DNA from: Teredinibacter franksiae
GTDB taxonomy: Bacteria; Pseudomonadota; Gammaproteobacteria; Pseudomonadales; Cellvibrionaceae
Reading direction: 5' to 3'
Length of the DNA: 64,000 bases
Assembly (NCBI RefSeq): GCF_014218805.1
Contig: NZ_JACJUV010000001.1
Span: 3,608,501 to 3,672,500 of the forward strand
A program made the translations under genes and the position numbers. Positions within the stretch are counted from its first letter, which is position 1; each line of letters begins with the position of its first letter. The notes under the pieces are model-generated. The model was not told where the DNA came from and searched no databases. It saw only the letters and a program-made list of their open reading frames with translations. Below, piece by piece: positions 17,732 to 26,158 of this stretch.

Positions 17732-19072
17732 TTAACCCTCAGACACGACAATAGAGAAAGCTGCTCGTTGTACGCCATTTTCTAGACGAAATAAAAATTG
17801 ATTTCTGCCTTTTTTTAAGGTGATTCTTCTGCGACCTTCACTCACCATCCACACCTTTTGTGCGTTGGAACTTTGCCAAACAAGAATGTCGTTTATCCAA
17901 AGCTTGGATTGGTCGTCACTGCCAATATTAAGCCAGACATTCTGCTCGCTATCGCTTAAGACCTCTGTGTAAGCATAATAGATAGCGAAGTCAGTGAATT
18001 CTGGTGGGATAATCGGTAGATGATCGTATTCTATATGTTGCCATTTTATCAGCCTGTTGTTGTCGCCGATGTACATTGCATCTAAATCAACACCTGTTTC
18101 CGGGGCGAAGCGCGTGTGTAAATTCGCTCGATCTTTGTTGGGGTAGGGGCCAATAAAATACCAGGAATCCAAAATTAACCATTGGGTTTTTTCACCGTTG
18201 CTGTCGAGTTTTCGCGAAAAAAGAAATCGTCTATCCTGTCGATTATTGGGCGGCACTTTCAGCTGTTTGCGCTTTGATGGACTTTCGCCCTTGTCTGCGT
18301 CTAGCTCTGGCGATAGAAAAGGAGTCGCGTGATAGTAGCGCTGCATTTCTGACACTAGATCTTGCCGGTTACCGCGAGACAAATTATTAAAGTGCTGTTC
18401 AACGGCGAGCGGGTTGTTGGTGTCATAGGGCGCTGAGCCACCGCTGTTGTCTTTGCTCTGCGACTGAATGTTATGGCCTTCTTGTTTTGCCTGTTCAGAC
18501 ATTTGTATTTTATCGAAAATTGTTCGTGCTTGGCGTTGATTAATGGCCGTTTTTTGTACCATCTCTTCTGCTGTGGGTTTGTGCGCTTGCTTTTCGCTAA
18601 TACTATTCTGTTCTTTCTTTTTAGTTGTCTCGTTGGTTTCGGGTGTTTCGTTGCCGGGCTCAGCGCTACGTTGTTCTTCTTGGGGTAATTGTTTTAGCTT
18701 TTCCTGCAAATAGGTGTTCTCAATTGTTCTAATATCGGCGAGCAGCTCCTCAGATTCTGTGTACAGTTGCTCTATTGTTTTATTTTCGGCTGCACCCTTC
18801 TCAAATTCGGTGATCTGATTGTTGTTGTGGGCGAGTGCATCGAGGTTTTTTTTGATGTGCTCCATGTCGTCAATACGCGATTGCATCGCTTTTTTGTAAC
18901 TGTCGTGGGTGTAATGAAGGGCTTCTACGTGTTCTGCTGCGCTAACGGTGTTCGGCGTTAGGTGCTCAAGGTTAGTTGCCACAAAATAGATGGCCGCGGC
19001 ATGCAGATACACGGAAATGACCCAGTAGGGATTCTTATTCTTAGACGGTTTTACAGGTTTAGTACTCCACAT
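17732..19072 (-). CDS. TonB-position membrane-anchored protein with C-terminal beta-sandwich-like domain
   Basis: 446 residues. A short cytoplasmic N-terminus and one membrane segment (YWVISVYLHAAAIYFVATNL, residues ~17-36) are followed by a long charged coiled-coil/low-complexity region (residues ~45-230, including IEQLYTESEELLADIRTIENTYLQEKLKQL and many Glu/Lys/Gln). The last ~165 residues (from FLFSRKL) hold WLILDSWYFIGPYPN and VWLNIGSDDQSKLWINDILVW, which look like jelly-roll carbohydrate-binding or PA14-like folds. The gene overlaps exbD by 14 bp and occupies the TonB position after exbB-exbD, but no TonB C-terminal domain is visible. Likely (inference) a PMF-driven envelope protein that reaches through the periplasm. 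Substrate unknown. Confidence 0.7.
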   Translation of the reverse strand: MWSTKPVKPSKNKNPYWVISVYLHAAAIYFVATNLEHLTPNTVSAAEHVEALHYTHDSYKKAMQSRIDDMEHIKKNLDALAHNNNQITEFEKGAAENKTIEQLYTESEELLADIRTIENTYLQEKLKQLPQEEQRSAEPGNETPETNETTKKKEQNSISEKQAHKPTAEEMVQKTAINQRQARTIFDKIQMSEQAKQEGHNIQSQSKDNSGGSAPYDTNNPLAVEQHFNNLSRGNRQDLVSEMQRYYHATPFLSPELDADKGESPSKRKQLKVPPNNRQDRRFLFSRKLDSNGEKTQWLILDSWYFIGPYPNKDRANLHTRFAPETGVDLDAMYIGDNNRLIKWQHIEYDHLPIIPPEFTDFAIYYAYTEVLSDSEQNVWLNIGSDDQSKLWINDILVWQSSNAQKVWMVSEGRRRITLKKGRNQFLFRLENGVQRAAFSIVVSEG

Positions 19073-19496
19073 CAGAGGCTGCCCGAATGCTAATATTTCG
19101 CAGGCCTTCGAATTCGCATAGATCTATTAGATGAACGATATGCTGTAAAGGCGTGTTGCGGTCACCGTCAATGCGAATATTTTGCTGCGGATTTTTCTCT
19201 GCGATGGCCTTTAGGTTTACGTGTAGTTCAGAGGTGTTAATGCGCTGATTATTGAGGAAGATATGCCCCCTCCTATTGATAGCAATAACGGTAGTGGATG
19301 CTTTGTGGTGGAGGGCTCCTAGCGCAGCCGCCGAACTGGGTAGCTGAATCGATAGCTCTTCAATGGGGTGATCGTCTTGTTTTTGCTTTTCGAAGGTGGT
19401 GGCAACGAGAAAGAAAATAAGTAGAAGGAATATACAGTCAAGTAATGGAGCTAGGTTGGGCTCGAGGTTTTCCTGGTCGTCCAGATCAACCCTCAT
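19059..19496 (-). CDS. ExbD/TolR family proton-channel subunit
   Basis: 145 residues. A short N-terminal tail leads into one membrane helix (APLLDCIFLLLIFFLVATTF) carrying the conserved Asp of ExbD/TolR (LLDCIF), then a periplasmic domain with the strand pattern TTVIAINRRGHIFLNNQRI and QQNIRIDGDRNTPLQHIVHLIDLCEFEGLRNISI typical of the family. Together with ExbB it forms a proton-driven stator. I chose the ATG at 19496, which overlaps the exbB end by 11 bp; a TTG at 19514 would add six residues. Confidence 0.87.
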   Translation of the reverse strand: MRVDLDDQENLEPNLAPLLDCIFLLLIFFLVATTFEKQKQDDHPIEELSIQLPSSAAALGALHHKASTTVIAINRRGHIFLNNQRINTSELHVNLKAIAEKNPQQNIRIDGDRNTPLQHIVHLIDLCEFEGLRNISIRAASDVEY

Positions 19497-20178
19497 CGTT
19501 GTGCCCCCCGGCAAACCAGTCGCTGGTTAACTGGTTTATTTCCTCTTCCAGAGCGATGCCGTAAAGTACTGTACGGTTCTTAAAGTAGTGGTGAAACCCC
19601 AGTGCGGGCAGTGCTACCGTAAGGCCTGCGGCTGTTGTTAGTAGAGCTTTGTAAATACCGTCGGCCAGAAGTGAAGCGTCGCCTATAGTTCCAGACTCGG
19701 CAACGACATAAAAGGCTTCGATCATACCAATAACCGTACCCAGCAAGCCTGCAAGTGGTGCGATAGTAGCAACGACGGCTAACGGGTAGGCGCGTTGCAT
19801 ATGTTTGCGCAGCTCCATTGATGCAATATCGCCAGCGCCAGTGGAGATAATGTTTAGGCTGTGTTTTCTGTGTCGGTGAATAAAGGCCAGCACCTTCGAT
19901 AGGGTGCTGTTGTCGGAGTTACACAGGTCTGAAATGGCGCTGTGTTGACCCTGTTGCCAGAGGGCGTCAACCCTTGCGGTAAGGTTAGCGGGAACAACAT
20001 ATTTTTTTTGTAGTTGAGAAAAACGTTCGATCACCACTGCTGCAGCAAGAATGGATAGGCAGAAGATAACCAAACCGGTAATGCCAAACAGGCTGAGGGC
20101 TTTGCTGGCGTCTAGGTCGAAAGCGAAAGCGGGGGCGGAGAAAAAAAGGAAAAAGGCGGGCACGGTTCGGTGCAGCAT
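19486..20178 (-). CDS. ExbB/TolQ/MotA family proton-channel protein
   Basis: 230 residues. A possible signal-like hydrophobic start (TVPAFFLFFSAPAFAF) and a first membrane helix (LFGITGLVIFCLSILAAAVVIERF) precede a cytoplasmic region. Then come the paired membrane helices with the family signature APLAGLLGTVIGMIEAF and LADGIYKALLTTAAGLTVALPALGFHHYF. This is the stator that couples proton flow to work by a TonB-like partner. The three genes 20178-17732 overlap one another and form an operon convergent with the TIR-ABC operon. ExbD and the third gene follow directly. Confidence 0.9.
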   Translation of the reverse strand: MLHRTVPAFFLFFSAPAFAFDLDASKALSLFGITGLVIFCLSILAAAVVIERFSQLQKKYVVPANLTARVDALWQQGQHSAISDLCNSDNSTLSKVLAFIHRHRKHSLNIISTGAGDIASMELRKHMQRAYPLAVVATIAPLAGLLGTVIGMIEAFYVVAESGTIGDASLLADGIYKALLTTAAGLTVALPALGFHHYFKNRTVLYGIALEEEINQLTSDWFAGGHNDEG

Positions 20179-20498
20179 GGGGTTGGATACTCCGTTATCA
20201 CGTTAGTGCAAGCGACGATTGTAGGCTGAGTGGTAATGCCGAATCAAATGTACTACATGTGTTAAGCGTTATCTTGCCTATGCTCGAGCAGGTAAAGCGT
20301 GATGAGGTTGTCGTTAATACGCGCCAAATTCCTGTCGAAGGCCTTGCAATATAAACAGTGTTAACATATATTTGCACTGTAAATGAACGCTGTGCATATT
20401 TGGTTGCGGCCTTCGTTAGAGCGCACTTAATAGGGTGCACATACAGTTTTCGAATCTGGGTCTATCGCCCGGTTCACTGCAGGAAAGGAGTTCATGTT
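20179..20498. other. 320-bp divergent intergenic region
   Basis: Lies between the exbB-like operon (minus) and the RND operon (plus) and must hold promoters for both. I see no convincing gene or named regulator site. An upstream extension of the RND frame from 20358 is not supported, as it is not family-like. Confidence 0.5.
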
Positions 20499-22976
20499 AT
20501 GAATCGATTCAGCCTTGGCTGGGCCAGTAAAATTGTTGAATACCGCAAATGGGTGTTGGCGGTGACCGCGTTATGTATTTTTGCCGCGCCACTCTCGTTT
20601 AATCGTTTACACCACGACAATTCCAACGAAAGTTATTTTGTTGAAAATGATCCAAACTTACAGGCATTCGATCGCCTAGTGGATCTATTTGGCGATCCGA
20701 ATTACCTGCTGGTAGGCGTTGAAGCACGCGAACAGGATAGGGATCTTTTCAATGTTGAAACGATCACTATGATCGACGAGATCAGTAATTTTCTTGAAGA
20801 TCATCGCCATATCACCCAGATTCGTTCATTAAGTGAGTACCAGTACACTCATGATGATAATGGCATGATGGCAACCGACGACCTCTTTGAGTATGTGGAA
20901 GATTTAGAGCAACAGCCAGAAATATTGGATGATGCTCGAGGTGTTATGGCGACAGAGCAGTTGGCACTGGAAGCATTGATTACACCGGATTTTAGACACA
21001 CACAAATCGTCGCCCGCGCGGTTTATTTACCCGGTGAAAATGTCCACAACGTAGAGCTGGTGAATGAACTGCTCGCCTTTATTGTAGAAAATGGCTATCG
21101 CGAACAGGGTTTCGAGCTTCACTTATCGGGCATGCCGGTAATAGGTGAGCGTTTTGAAACGTTGACACAGCGAGATATGGCCTGGATCAACCCGGTAATG
21201 GGTGTGGTTATGCTGGTTATCCTGTTTGTTATTTTTCGGTCGTTTTTTGCCATGGCCGTACCCATTGTGGTTATTATTGCCACCATGCTGCTGGCCACCA
21301 GTATTCAGGGGTGGCTCAAGTTTCCCTTTACGGCGGTTAACTCCGCTTTAATTCCCACTGTAATTATTTTGTGTATTGGAACCTGCGTACATGTGCTGGT
21401 GGAATTTTTTCAATTCCGCTTTGCGGGCCATGAGCCGAAGGTGGCGGCCAAAGAAGCTGTTAGCGACCTGTTTTTTGCCGTGTTGTTTACCTGTGTTACC
21501 ACGGCACTGGGTTTTATTGCCCTTTCGGTAACGGAGTTAAAGCCTGTGCGCGAATTTGCATTGCTAGCGGCACTCGCGCCCATGCTGATTTTTCTGCTGT
21601 CGATGACCACGCTACCCGCTATCCTCAGCTACGTCCCCTGGGTGCCGCGCAACAAGCGTAAGCAACTCGAAAGCGGAAGTGAGAGCTTGGAAGATATTCT
21701 TACGCAGGAAACTGTGTCTAAAAAATCGCCCATGCTTTGGTTAACGCACCACATTCCAGTGTTTACTTTACGCTATCGAAAGCCGCTTGCTGTAGTGGGC
21801 GTACTGATTACCGTGTTCAGCTTCTACAGTATTTCTCATATTCGGGTTGATTCGAATATTGTCAATTATTTTAAGAAAGACAGCTGGATGAACCAAGATC
21901 TTTTCTATTTTAACGACAATTTTAAAGGCATTACCAATTTAGAGGTAGTGGTTGATACGGGGGAAGAAGGCGGTATTAAAAACCCTGAAATTCTCCAGCG
22001 TATCGATGCTATGCAAACGTGGCTGCGTGCATTTGATGAGACAGGAAAGCCAACATCGATTATTGACTTTTTTAAACAAATAAATCAGTCGCTAAACGAA
22101 GACAATCCGGATTTCTTTCAATTGCCGACAAGCCGAGAAATGGCAGCGCAATTTTTGCTGTTGTACGAAAATACCGGCCCCAATGAAGACTTGAGCGATC
22201 TGAAGGATTTTAATGAGCAGTTTTTACGTGTGCAGATCCCCGTTCTGAATATGGATGAAGTCGATACTACGCAATTTATAGAAAGAATTAATCAGGGCCT
22301 CGAACAGCAATTTGCTGATTTGACGATAGATCTTACCGGAAACCTGATAATGAACAACGCACAGAACCGCTATGTTAACAATGGAATGTTCCAGTCATTC
22401 GGTATTGCGATTGTTGCCATAGGGTTGTGTTTTATTCTGCTTTTTCGTTCGTTTAAGTATGGCACCATCGCGCTGGCACCGAGTATTGTTCCGGTCATTT
22501 TAACGGGTGGGCTAATATCCTACGCAGGTGTTGCGATGGATTTAGGCACAATGATTGTAGGGGCGATGACCATTGGTATAGCCGTTGATGATGCTATTCA
22601 TTTAATGAGTCGTTATCTGCTCATGCGCCGTCGTGGCTATAACGTTCATGAAGCTGTCCAGTTTTCGATGAATAGCTCGGGAAGAGCGGTGGTGTTAACC
22701 TCCATTATATTGGTTACAGGCTTCTCGGTGATGTTACTTGGGTCATTTGTGTCGTACATCTATGTAGGGCTTTTCTCTGCAATGATTATGTTGTTTGCGC
22801 TTCTTGGAGACATTATTTTTATGCCCGCGTTACTGTATTTGGTCGATGGGGATAAAAGCACGATTGCGGCTGTATTGAATAGGGCGTCCAGCGAAGGTGA
22901 AAGCCGGGGTAAAGCTAAGGCGCCAATAGCCCAGCATTCATCTGCGGTTGTAACAGACAGAAATACGACTATATAA
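20499..22976 (+). CDS. RND/MMPL-family exporter
   Basis: 825 residues in two homologous halves, each with one membrane helix, a large periplasmic loop and about five helices: the RND superfamily of predicted exporters (COG1033). Start MNRFSLGWASKIVEYRKWVL; second half carries LGTMIVGAMTIGIAVDDAIHLMSRYL, with the GIxVDDxIH motif of MMPL proteins involved in proton transport, and a matching helix in the first half (IILCIGTCVHVLVEFFQF). Shorter than AcrB-type pumps and near the size of hopanoid/lipid transporter HpnN. The ATG at 20499 has AGGAAAGGAG 8 nt upstream. Followed by a LolA-like protein and an outer-membrane barrel, which suggests lipid or other hydrophobic cargo moved from the inner to the outer membrane. 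Confidence 0.88.
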   Translation: MNRFSLGWASKIVEYRKWVLAVTALCIFAAPLSFNRLHHDNSNESYFVENDPNLQAFDRLVDLFGDPNYLLVGVEAREQDRDLFNVETITMIDEISNFLEDHRHITQIRSLSEYQYTHDDNGMMATDDLFEYVEDLEQQPEILDDARGVMATEQLALEALITPDFRHTQIVARAVYLPGENVHNVELVNELLAFIVENGYREQGFELHLSGMPVIGERFETLTQRDMAWINPVMGVVMLVILFVIFRSFFAMAVPIVVIIATMLLATSIQGWLKFPFTAVNSALIPTVIILCIGTCVHVLVEFFQFRFAGHEPKVAAKEAVSDLFFAVLFTCVTTALGFIALSVTELKPVREFALLAALAPMLIFLLSMTTLPAILSYVPWVPRNKRKQLESGSESLEDILTQETVSKKSPMLWLTHHIPVFTLRYRKPLAVVGVLITVFSFYSISHIRVDSNIVNYFKKDSWMNQDLFYFNDNFKGITNLEVVVDTGEEGGIKNPEILQRIDAMQTWLRAFDETGKPTSIIDFFKQINQSLNEDNPDFFQLPTSREMAAQFLLLYENTGPNEDLSDLKDFNEQFLRVQIPVLNMDEVDTTQFIERINQGLEQQFADLTIDLTGNLIMNNAQNRYVNNGMFQSFGIAIVAIGLCFILLFRSFKYGTIALAPSIVPVILTGGLISYAGVAMDLGTMIVGAMTIGIAVDDAIHLMSRYLLMRRRGYNVHEAVQFSMNSSGRAVVLTSIILVTGFSVMLLGSFVSYIYVGLFSAMIMLFALLGDIIFMPALLYLVDGDKSTIAAVLNRASSEGESRGKAKAPIAQHSSAVVTDRNTTI

Positions 22977-22989
22977 GGAGTGGTTTAAC

Positions 22990-23778
22990 GTGAAACATAT
23001 ACTAGCAGCGACTGTGTTTATTTGGGGTGCGGTTTCGGCTCATGCACAAACGGCCGACGACATAATGAAAAAGGTGGACGATCGCTACACGGGGGATACC
23101 AGCACGTCGGATGCAACACTGGTGTTGATCGACAAGAAAGATCGCCAGCGGGTACGAGAGCTCAGCCTTTATTCGATAGAAAAAGACGATGTTGAAAAAT
23201 CGATTATATTTTTTCGCTCGCCGTCTGATGTGAAGAATACATCGTATATGTCGTTTGACTGGAAAGCCGAAGCGAAAGAGGATGATTCTTGGTTATATCT
23301 GCCTGCATTGCAGAAGGTTCGTCGTGTTGCAGCGTCGGATGAGTCTGGTTCTTTTATGGGTAGTGATTTTGCGTATGTTGATATTAATGGTACAGACTAC
23401 GAAGATTTTGATTACACCTTGGAGAATGAAAGTGAGCCTGTCGATGGTCACGATTGTTGGGTTGTTAAGTCGATACCGAAAAATGAGGCCGTAATTAAAG
23501 AAACGGGTTATACGGAATCGGTTTCTTGGGTGCGCAAAGACAACTACATGGTTGTGAAAGCGGTTATCCAAGTGAAAAAAGGTAAACGAATCAAATACTT
23601 TGCAGCAAAAGATATTGAAAAAATACAGGGTGTATGGACAGCGCAAACTTTACAAATGGTGACTACTCGTAGAGGTAAGCGTGAGCACAGTAGTGTGTTT
23701 AAAGTGCATAATTTGAAGTACAACCAAGGTGTAGATGAATCAATGTTCGATACTCAGGCGATGCAGCGGGGTTTGTAG
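22990..23778 (+). CDS. LolA-like outer-membrane lipoprotein-sorting protein (COG2834)
   Basis: 262 residues from a GTG start with AAGGAG 9 nt upstream. A signal peptide (ILAAATVFIWGAVSAHA) precedes a LolA-like half-barrel domain. Recognisable is the sequence DIMKKVDDRYTGDTSTSDATLVLID, then SIIFFRSPSDVKNTSYMSFD and DDSWLYLPALQKVRRV, a pattern typical of COG2834 proteins that accompany RND/MMPL genes. The family binds lipids or acyl groups in the periplasm. It sits 13 bp after the RND gene and 3 bp before the barrel gene. Confidence 0.87.
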   Translation: MKHILAATVFIWGAVSAHAQTADDIMKKVDDRYTGDTSTSDATLVLIDKKDRQRVRELSLYSIEKDDVEKSIIFFRSPSDVKNTSYMSFDWKAEAKEDDSWLYLPALQKVRRVAASDESGSFMGSDFAYVDINGTDYEDFDYTLENESEPVDGHDCWVVKSIPKNEAVIKETGYTESVSWVRKDNYMVVKAVIQVKKGKRIKYFAAKDIEKIQGVWTAQTLQMVTTRRGKREHSSVFKVHNLKYNQGVDESMFDTQAMQRGL

Positions 23779-23781
23779 TCG

Positions 23782-25128
23782 ATGCCGCAATTAAAAAACG
23801 CCGTATGGGCTATCGGGTTTCTTGCCTGTACAGCCGTGGCTAACGAAGACTTCTTCGATAGTGTTGAAGTTGAACTCGATAACGAAACAGAGCAAGATTC
23901 GACCATATTGTCTCATCGTGGTTATGTCCAGCTTATCGGCAAATACGGCTTGCAGGACCCTGACCCCAACTTTCCTTTTGCGCGAGACCGGGCCGCGCTT
24001 GACCGGGTGAGGACGGATGCTTTTATTGAGCTGCGTGGCGAGGCATCGGACAATGTTTACTGGCAGCTTAGCGCTAAAGCAGAACTCGACTGGTTGCAAT
24101 GGCAGCAGGGCGAAAGAGACTGGACGTTGCACCGCGAAGACCTGCGTCTAAAAGATGCGTATTTAGATGCAAGTTTCAACAACGGCCTGTGGTTGCGAGC
24201 GGGTAATCAGGTGCTCGCCTGGGGAGATTCCGAAGGGCTGACGATTACCGATGTGCTTAGCCCGGTAGACTCTCGAGAGCCGGGGCAGGCAGAGCTGCAA
24301 GATTTACGCGAACAAATACCGGCGATCATGGTTTCACTCCCCAGCGTGGGGGGCAAGCTGTCTACGGTCGTCACATACCAGGCTGGCCACAACCTCTACG
24401 CCGACAGTGACCAAGCGTTTTACCCTTATATTGCGCTAGTCGGCAGTGGTGTAACGCTTACCGAGCAGGCGCCTGAGGAGGAGTGGGAGTTGGCGGTGCG
24501 CTGGGAGCGGCAGTTCAATGGTGGTGATGTATCACTTATGGCTGCTGAGGTGAACGATAACGCGTTTGCGGTAAAGGACATTCAGGTTGTCAATGCTACG
24601 CCCTTGGTAACACTGAGCCAAGAGCGTATACGGGTAGCTGGGGCAACGATGAATCGAGTATTTGGCGATTGGTTATTGCGTGCTGAACTCGCACACTACT
24701 GGGATCAACCGGTGGAACTCGGCGGTACGCTTCCGTGGGTAACACAAAACCAGTGGCGCAGTATGGCGGGTATTGAATACGCGGGTATCAATGATCTTAC
24801 GATCACTTATGAGGCTAGTTCAATCTTCGCGCCAGAAGTGGCTTCGGTATCTTTAAACGATACTATTGAAACGCCGCAATGGCAGCTTGGCCATGTTTTC
24901 CGGATGCGTCATACTGCACTTAATGAGCGCTTCACCCATTCGCTGTGGTTAATGGCATTAACCAGTGATGACACTCAGCTGGCTCGGTGGGATATGAGCT
25001 ACCAATTGTCTGACAAGTGGACGCTAGCGCTCGCGGCAATCGGCTACCGTAACCGCAACCCGGCATCCATGCTGTATGCCTTCCGAACGAATGATACGCT
25101 CAACGCTTCGGTAAAATTGAGTTTCTAG
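23782..25128 (+). CDS. Outer-membrane beta-barrel protein (DUF1302-like)
   Basis: 448 residues. A weak signal peptide (MPQLKNAVWAIGFLACTAVAN) is followed by alternating amphipathic strands with aromatic girdles (VYWQLSAKAELDWLQW, NNGLWLRAGNQVLAWGDSEGLTITDVLSPVD), ending in a typical C-terminal Phe (SVKLSF). The RAGNQVLAWGDSEG...DVLSPVD segment is close to what is seen in DUF1302-type barrels that occur with RND and LolA-like partners. It would complete an envelope-spanning route. Last structural gene of the operon; the TetR gene follows after 32 bp. Confidence 0.8.
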   Translation: MPQLKNAVWAIGFLACTAVANEDFFDSVEVELDNETEQDSTILSHRGYVQLIGKYGLQDPDPNFPFARDRAALDRVRTDAFIELRGEASDNVYWQLSAKAELDWLQWQQGERDWTLHREDLRLKDAYLDASFNNGLWLRAGNQVLAWGDSEGLTITDVLSPVDSREPGQAELQDLREQIPAIMVSLPSVGGKLSTVVTYQAGHNLYADSDQAFYPYIALVGSGVTLTEQAPEEEWELAVRWERQFNGGDVSLMAAEVNDNAFAVKDIQVVNATPLVTLSQERIRVAGATMNRVFGDWLLRAELAHYWDQPVELGGTLPWVTQNQWRSMAGIEYAGINDLTITYEASSIFAPEVASVSLNDTIETPQWQLGHVFRMRHTALNERFTHSLWLMALTSDDTQLARWDMSYQLSDKWTLALAAIGYRNRNPASMLYAFRTNDTLNASVKLSF

Positions 25129-25160
25129 AACCCGAAAGGCTTCTTTATTGTGAGGTTTTT

Positions 25161-25850
25161 TTGCAAAATAGTAAGGCCACCAAACAGAACGGTAGTTATC
25201 ACCACGGTAATCTCAAGCGGGCTCTGGTTGATGCCTACATAGAGCTGCTGGAAACCGTCCCGGTAGAAAAGTTGTCCCTGCGCAAGCTAGCCGGCCACGT
25301 GGGGGTTGCGCCAACGGCTGTGTACAATCATTTTGCTGATAAAGAAGCGCTGCGCTCAGAAATCAAATTACGTTGTCTGCGACATTTTACTGAATACCTC
25401 AATAATAGTTCTGAAGGCGAAGAATCACCGGAAAAGCGTATCCGTAATCTTGGCCGAGCTTATTTTCAATATTCGGTTGAGCACGTGCGTTACTTTGAAA
25501 TGATGTTTCAAGATGAATTGCCCGATGAATCGATCACGCAAGAATTGATCGATGCATCAACGGCGGCGGAAATGTCTGTGCGTTCTGCCGTTGTTGATTT
25601 ATTGCGGAAGCATAATCTGCCATTGAATCCCTATACAGAGGGGTTGGGTACTTTTACTTGCTGGTCTCTGGCGCATGGGGTTAGCGCGCTGGCGGCTAAA
25701 CATGTGAACCATAATGCGTGTATGTCGGGTCGCTGGCCGCAAGAATTTATGCTGTGCGACAAAGAAAGCATTAAAGCTTCTTTTGGCGCTATGACCGACG
25801 TTCTCGTTGCGGGCCTTATTAGCACGGCAAAGGATTACGCAAGTAAATGA
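25161..25850 (+). CDS. TetR-family transcriptional regulator
   Basis: 229 residues from a TTG start, with GAGG six nt upstream. Residues ~12-60 form the TetR helix-turn-helix (HHGNLKRALVDAYIELLETVPVEKLSLRKLAGHVGVAPTAVYNHFADKEAL). The C-terminal domain has the WHG-type pattern (RYFEMMFQDELPDE, LGTFTCWSLAHGVSALAAK). It is downstream of the RND-LolA-barrel genes and probably controls them, sensing the exported hydrophobic molecule (inference). Its stop overlaps the acylphosphatase start (ATGA). Confidence 0.88.
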   Translation: MQNSKATKQNGSYHHGNLKRALVDAYIELLETVPVEKLSLRKLAGHVGVAPTAVYNHFADKEALRSEIKLRCLRHFTEYLNNSSEGEESPEKRIRNLGRAYFQYSVEHVRYFEMMFQDELPDESITQELIDASTAAEMSVRSAVVDLLRKHNLPLNPYTEGLGTFTCWSLAHGVSALAAKHVNHNACMSGRWPQEFMLCDKESIKASFGAMTDVLVAGLISTAKDYASK

Positions 25851-26140
25851 TCTGTTATTACAAAATAATCGGGCTGGTGCAGGGCGTTTGTTTTCGGGTC
25901 AGCACACAGGAGCAAGCAGCAGCATTAGGGTTACAGGGGTGGGTGCGTAACAGCTCCGATGGTGCTGTTGAGGTGCTGGCAAATGGCTCCCCCGATCAGT
26001 TACAAGTGCTCGAACAGTGGCTCAACAAAGGGCCAACCTATGCAAAAGTAGCGGCGGTTGATATGCGTGAAATAGCGCCAACCGATCCCGACTACGCTTC
26101 ATACGCAAACCTGTCCGCAGGTTTCCATATTACTTACTAA
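25847..26140 (+). CDS. acyP: Acylphosphatase
   Basis: 97 residues; hydrolyses carboxyl-phosphate bonds in acylphosphates. The conserved first half GLVQGVCFRVSTQEQAAALGLQGWVRNSSDG contains the catalytic Arg17 and Asn35. The small alpha/beta ferredoxin-like fold continues with VEVLANGSPDQLQVLEQWL. It overlaps the TetR stop by 4 bp, so it is probably cotranscribed with it. The canonical GVxFR is here GVCFR, which is acceptable variation. Confidence 0.92.
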   Translation: MICYYKIIGLVQGVCFRVSTQEQAAALGLQGWVRNSSDGAVEVLANGSPDQLQVLEQWLNKGPTYAKVAAVDMREIAPTDPDYASYANLSAGFHITY

Positions 26141-26158
26141 CTTCAGTGTTTCTCTCAC

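Noticed and set aside
17732..20178. Zorya-like defence based on ExbB/ExbD similarity
   Set aside because: Proteins are the size of ordinary ExbB and ExbD, no OmpA/MotB-type peptidoglycan-binding domain is seen, and no helicase or nuclease partner is nearby.
13388..20498. Integrated mobile element around the TIR operon
   Set aside because: No integrase, transposase, tRNA gene or flanking direct repeat could be recognised at either edge.
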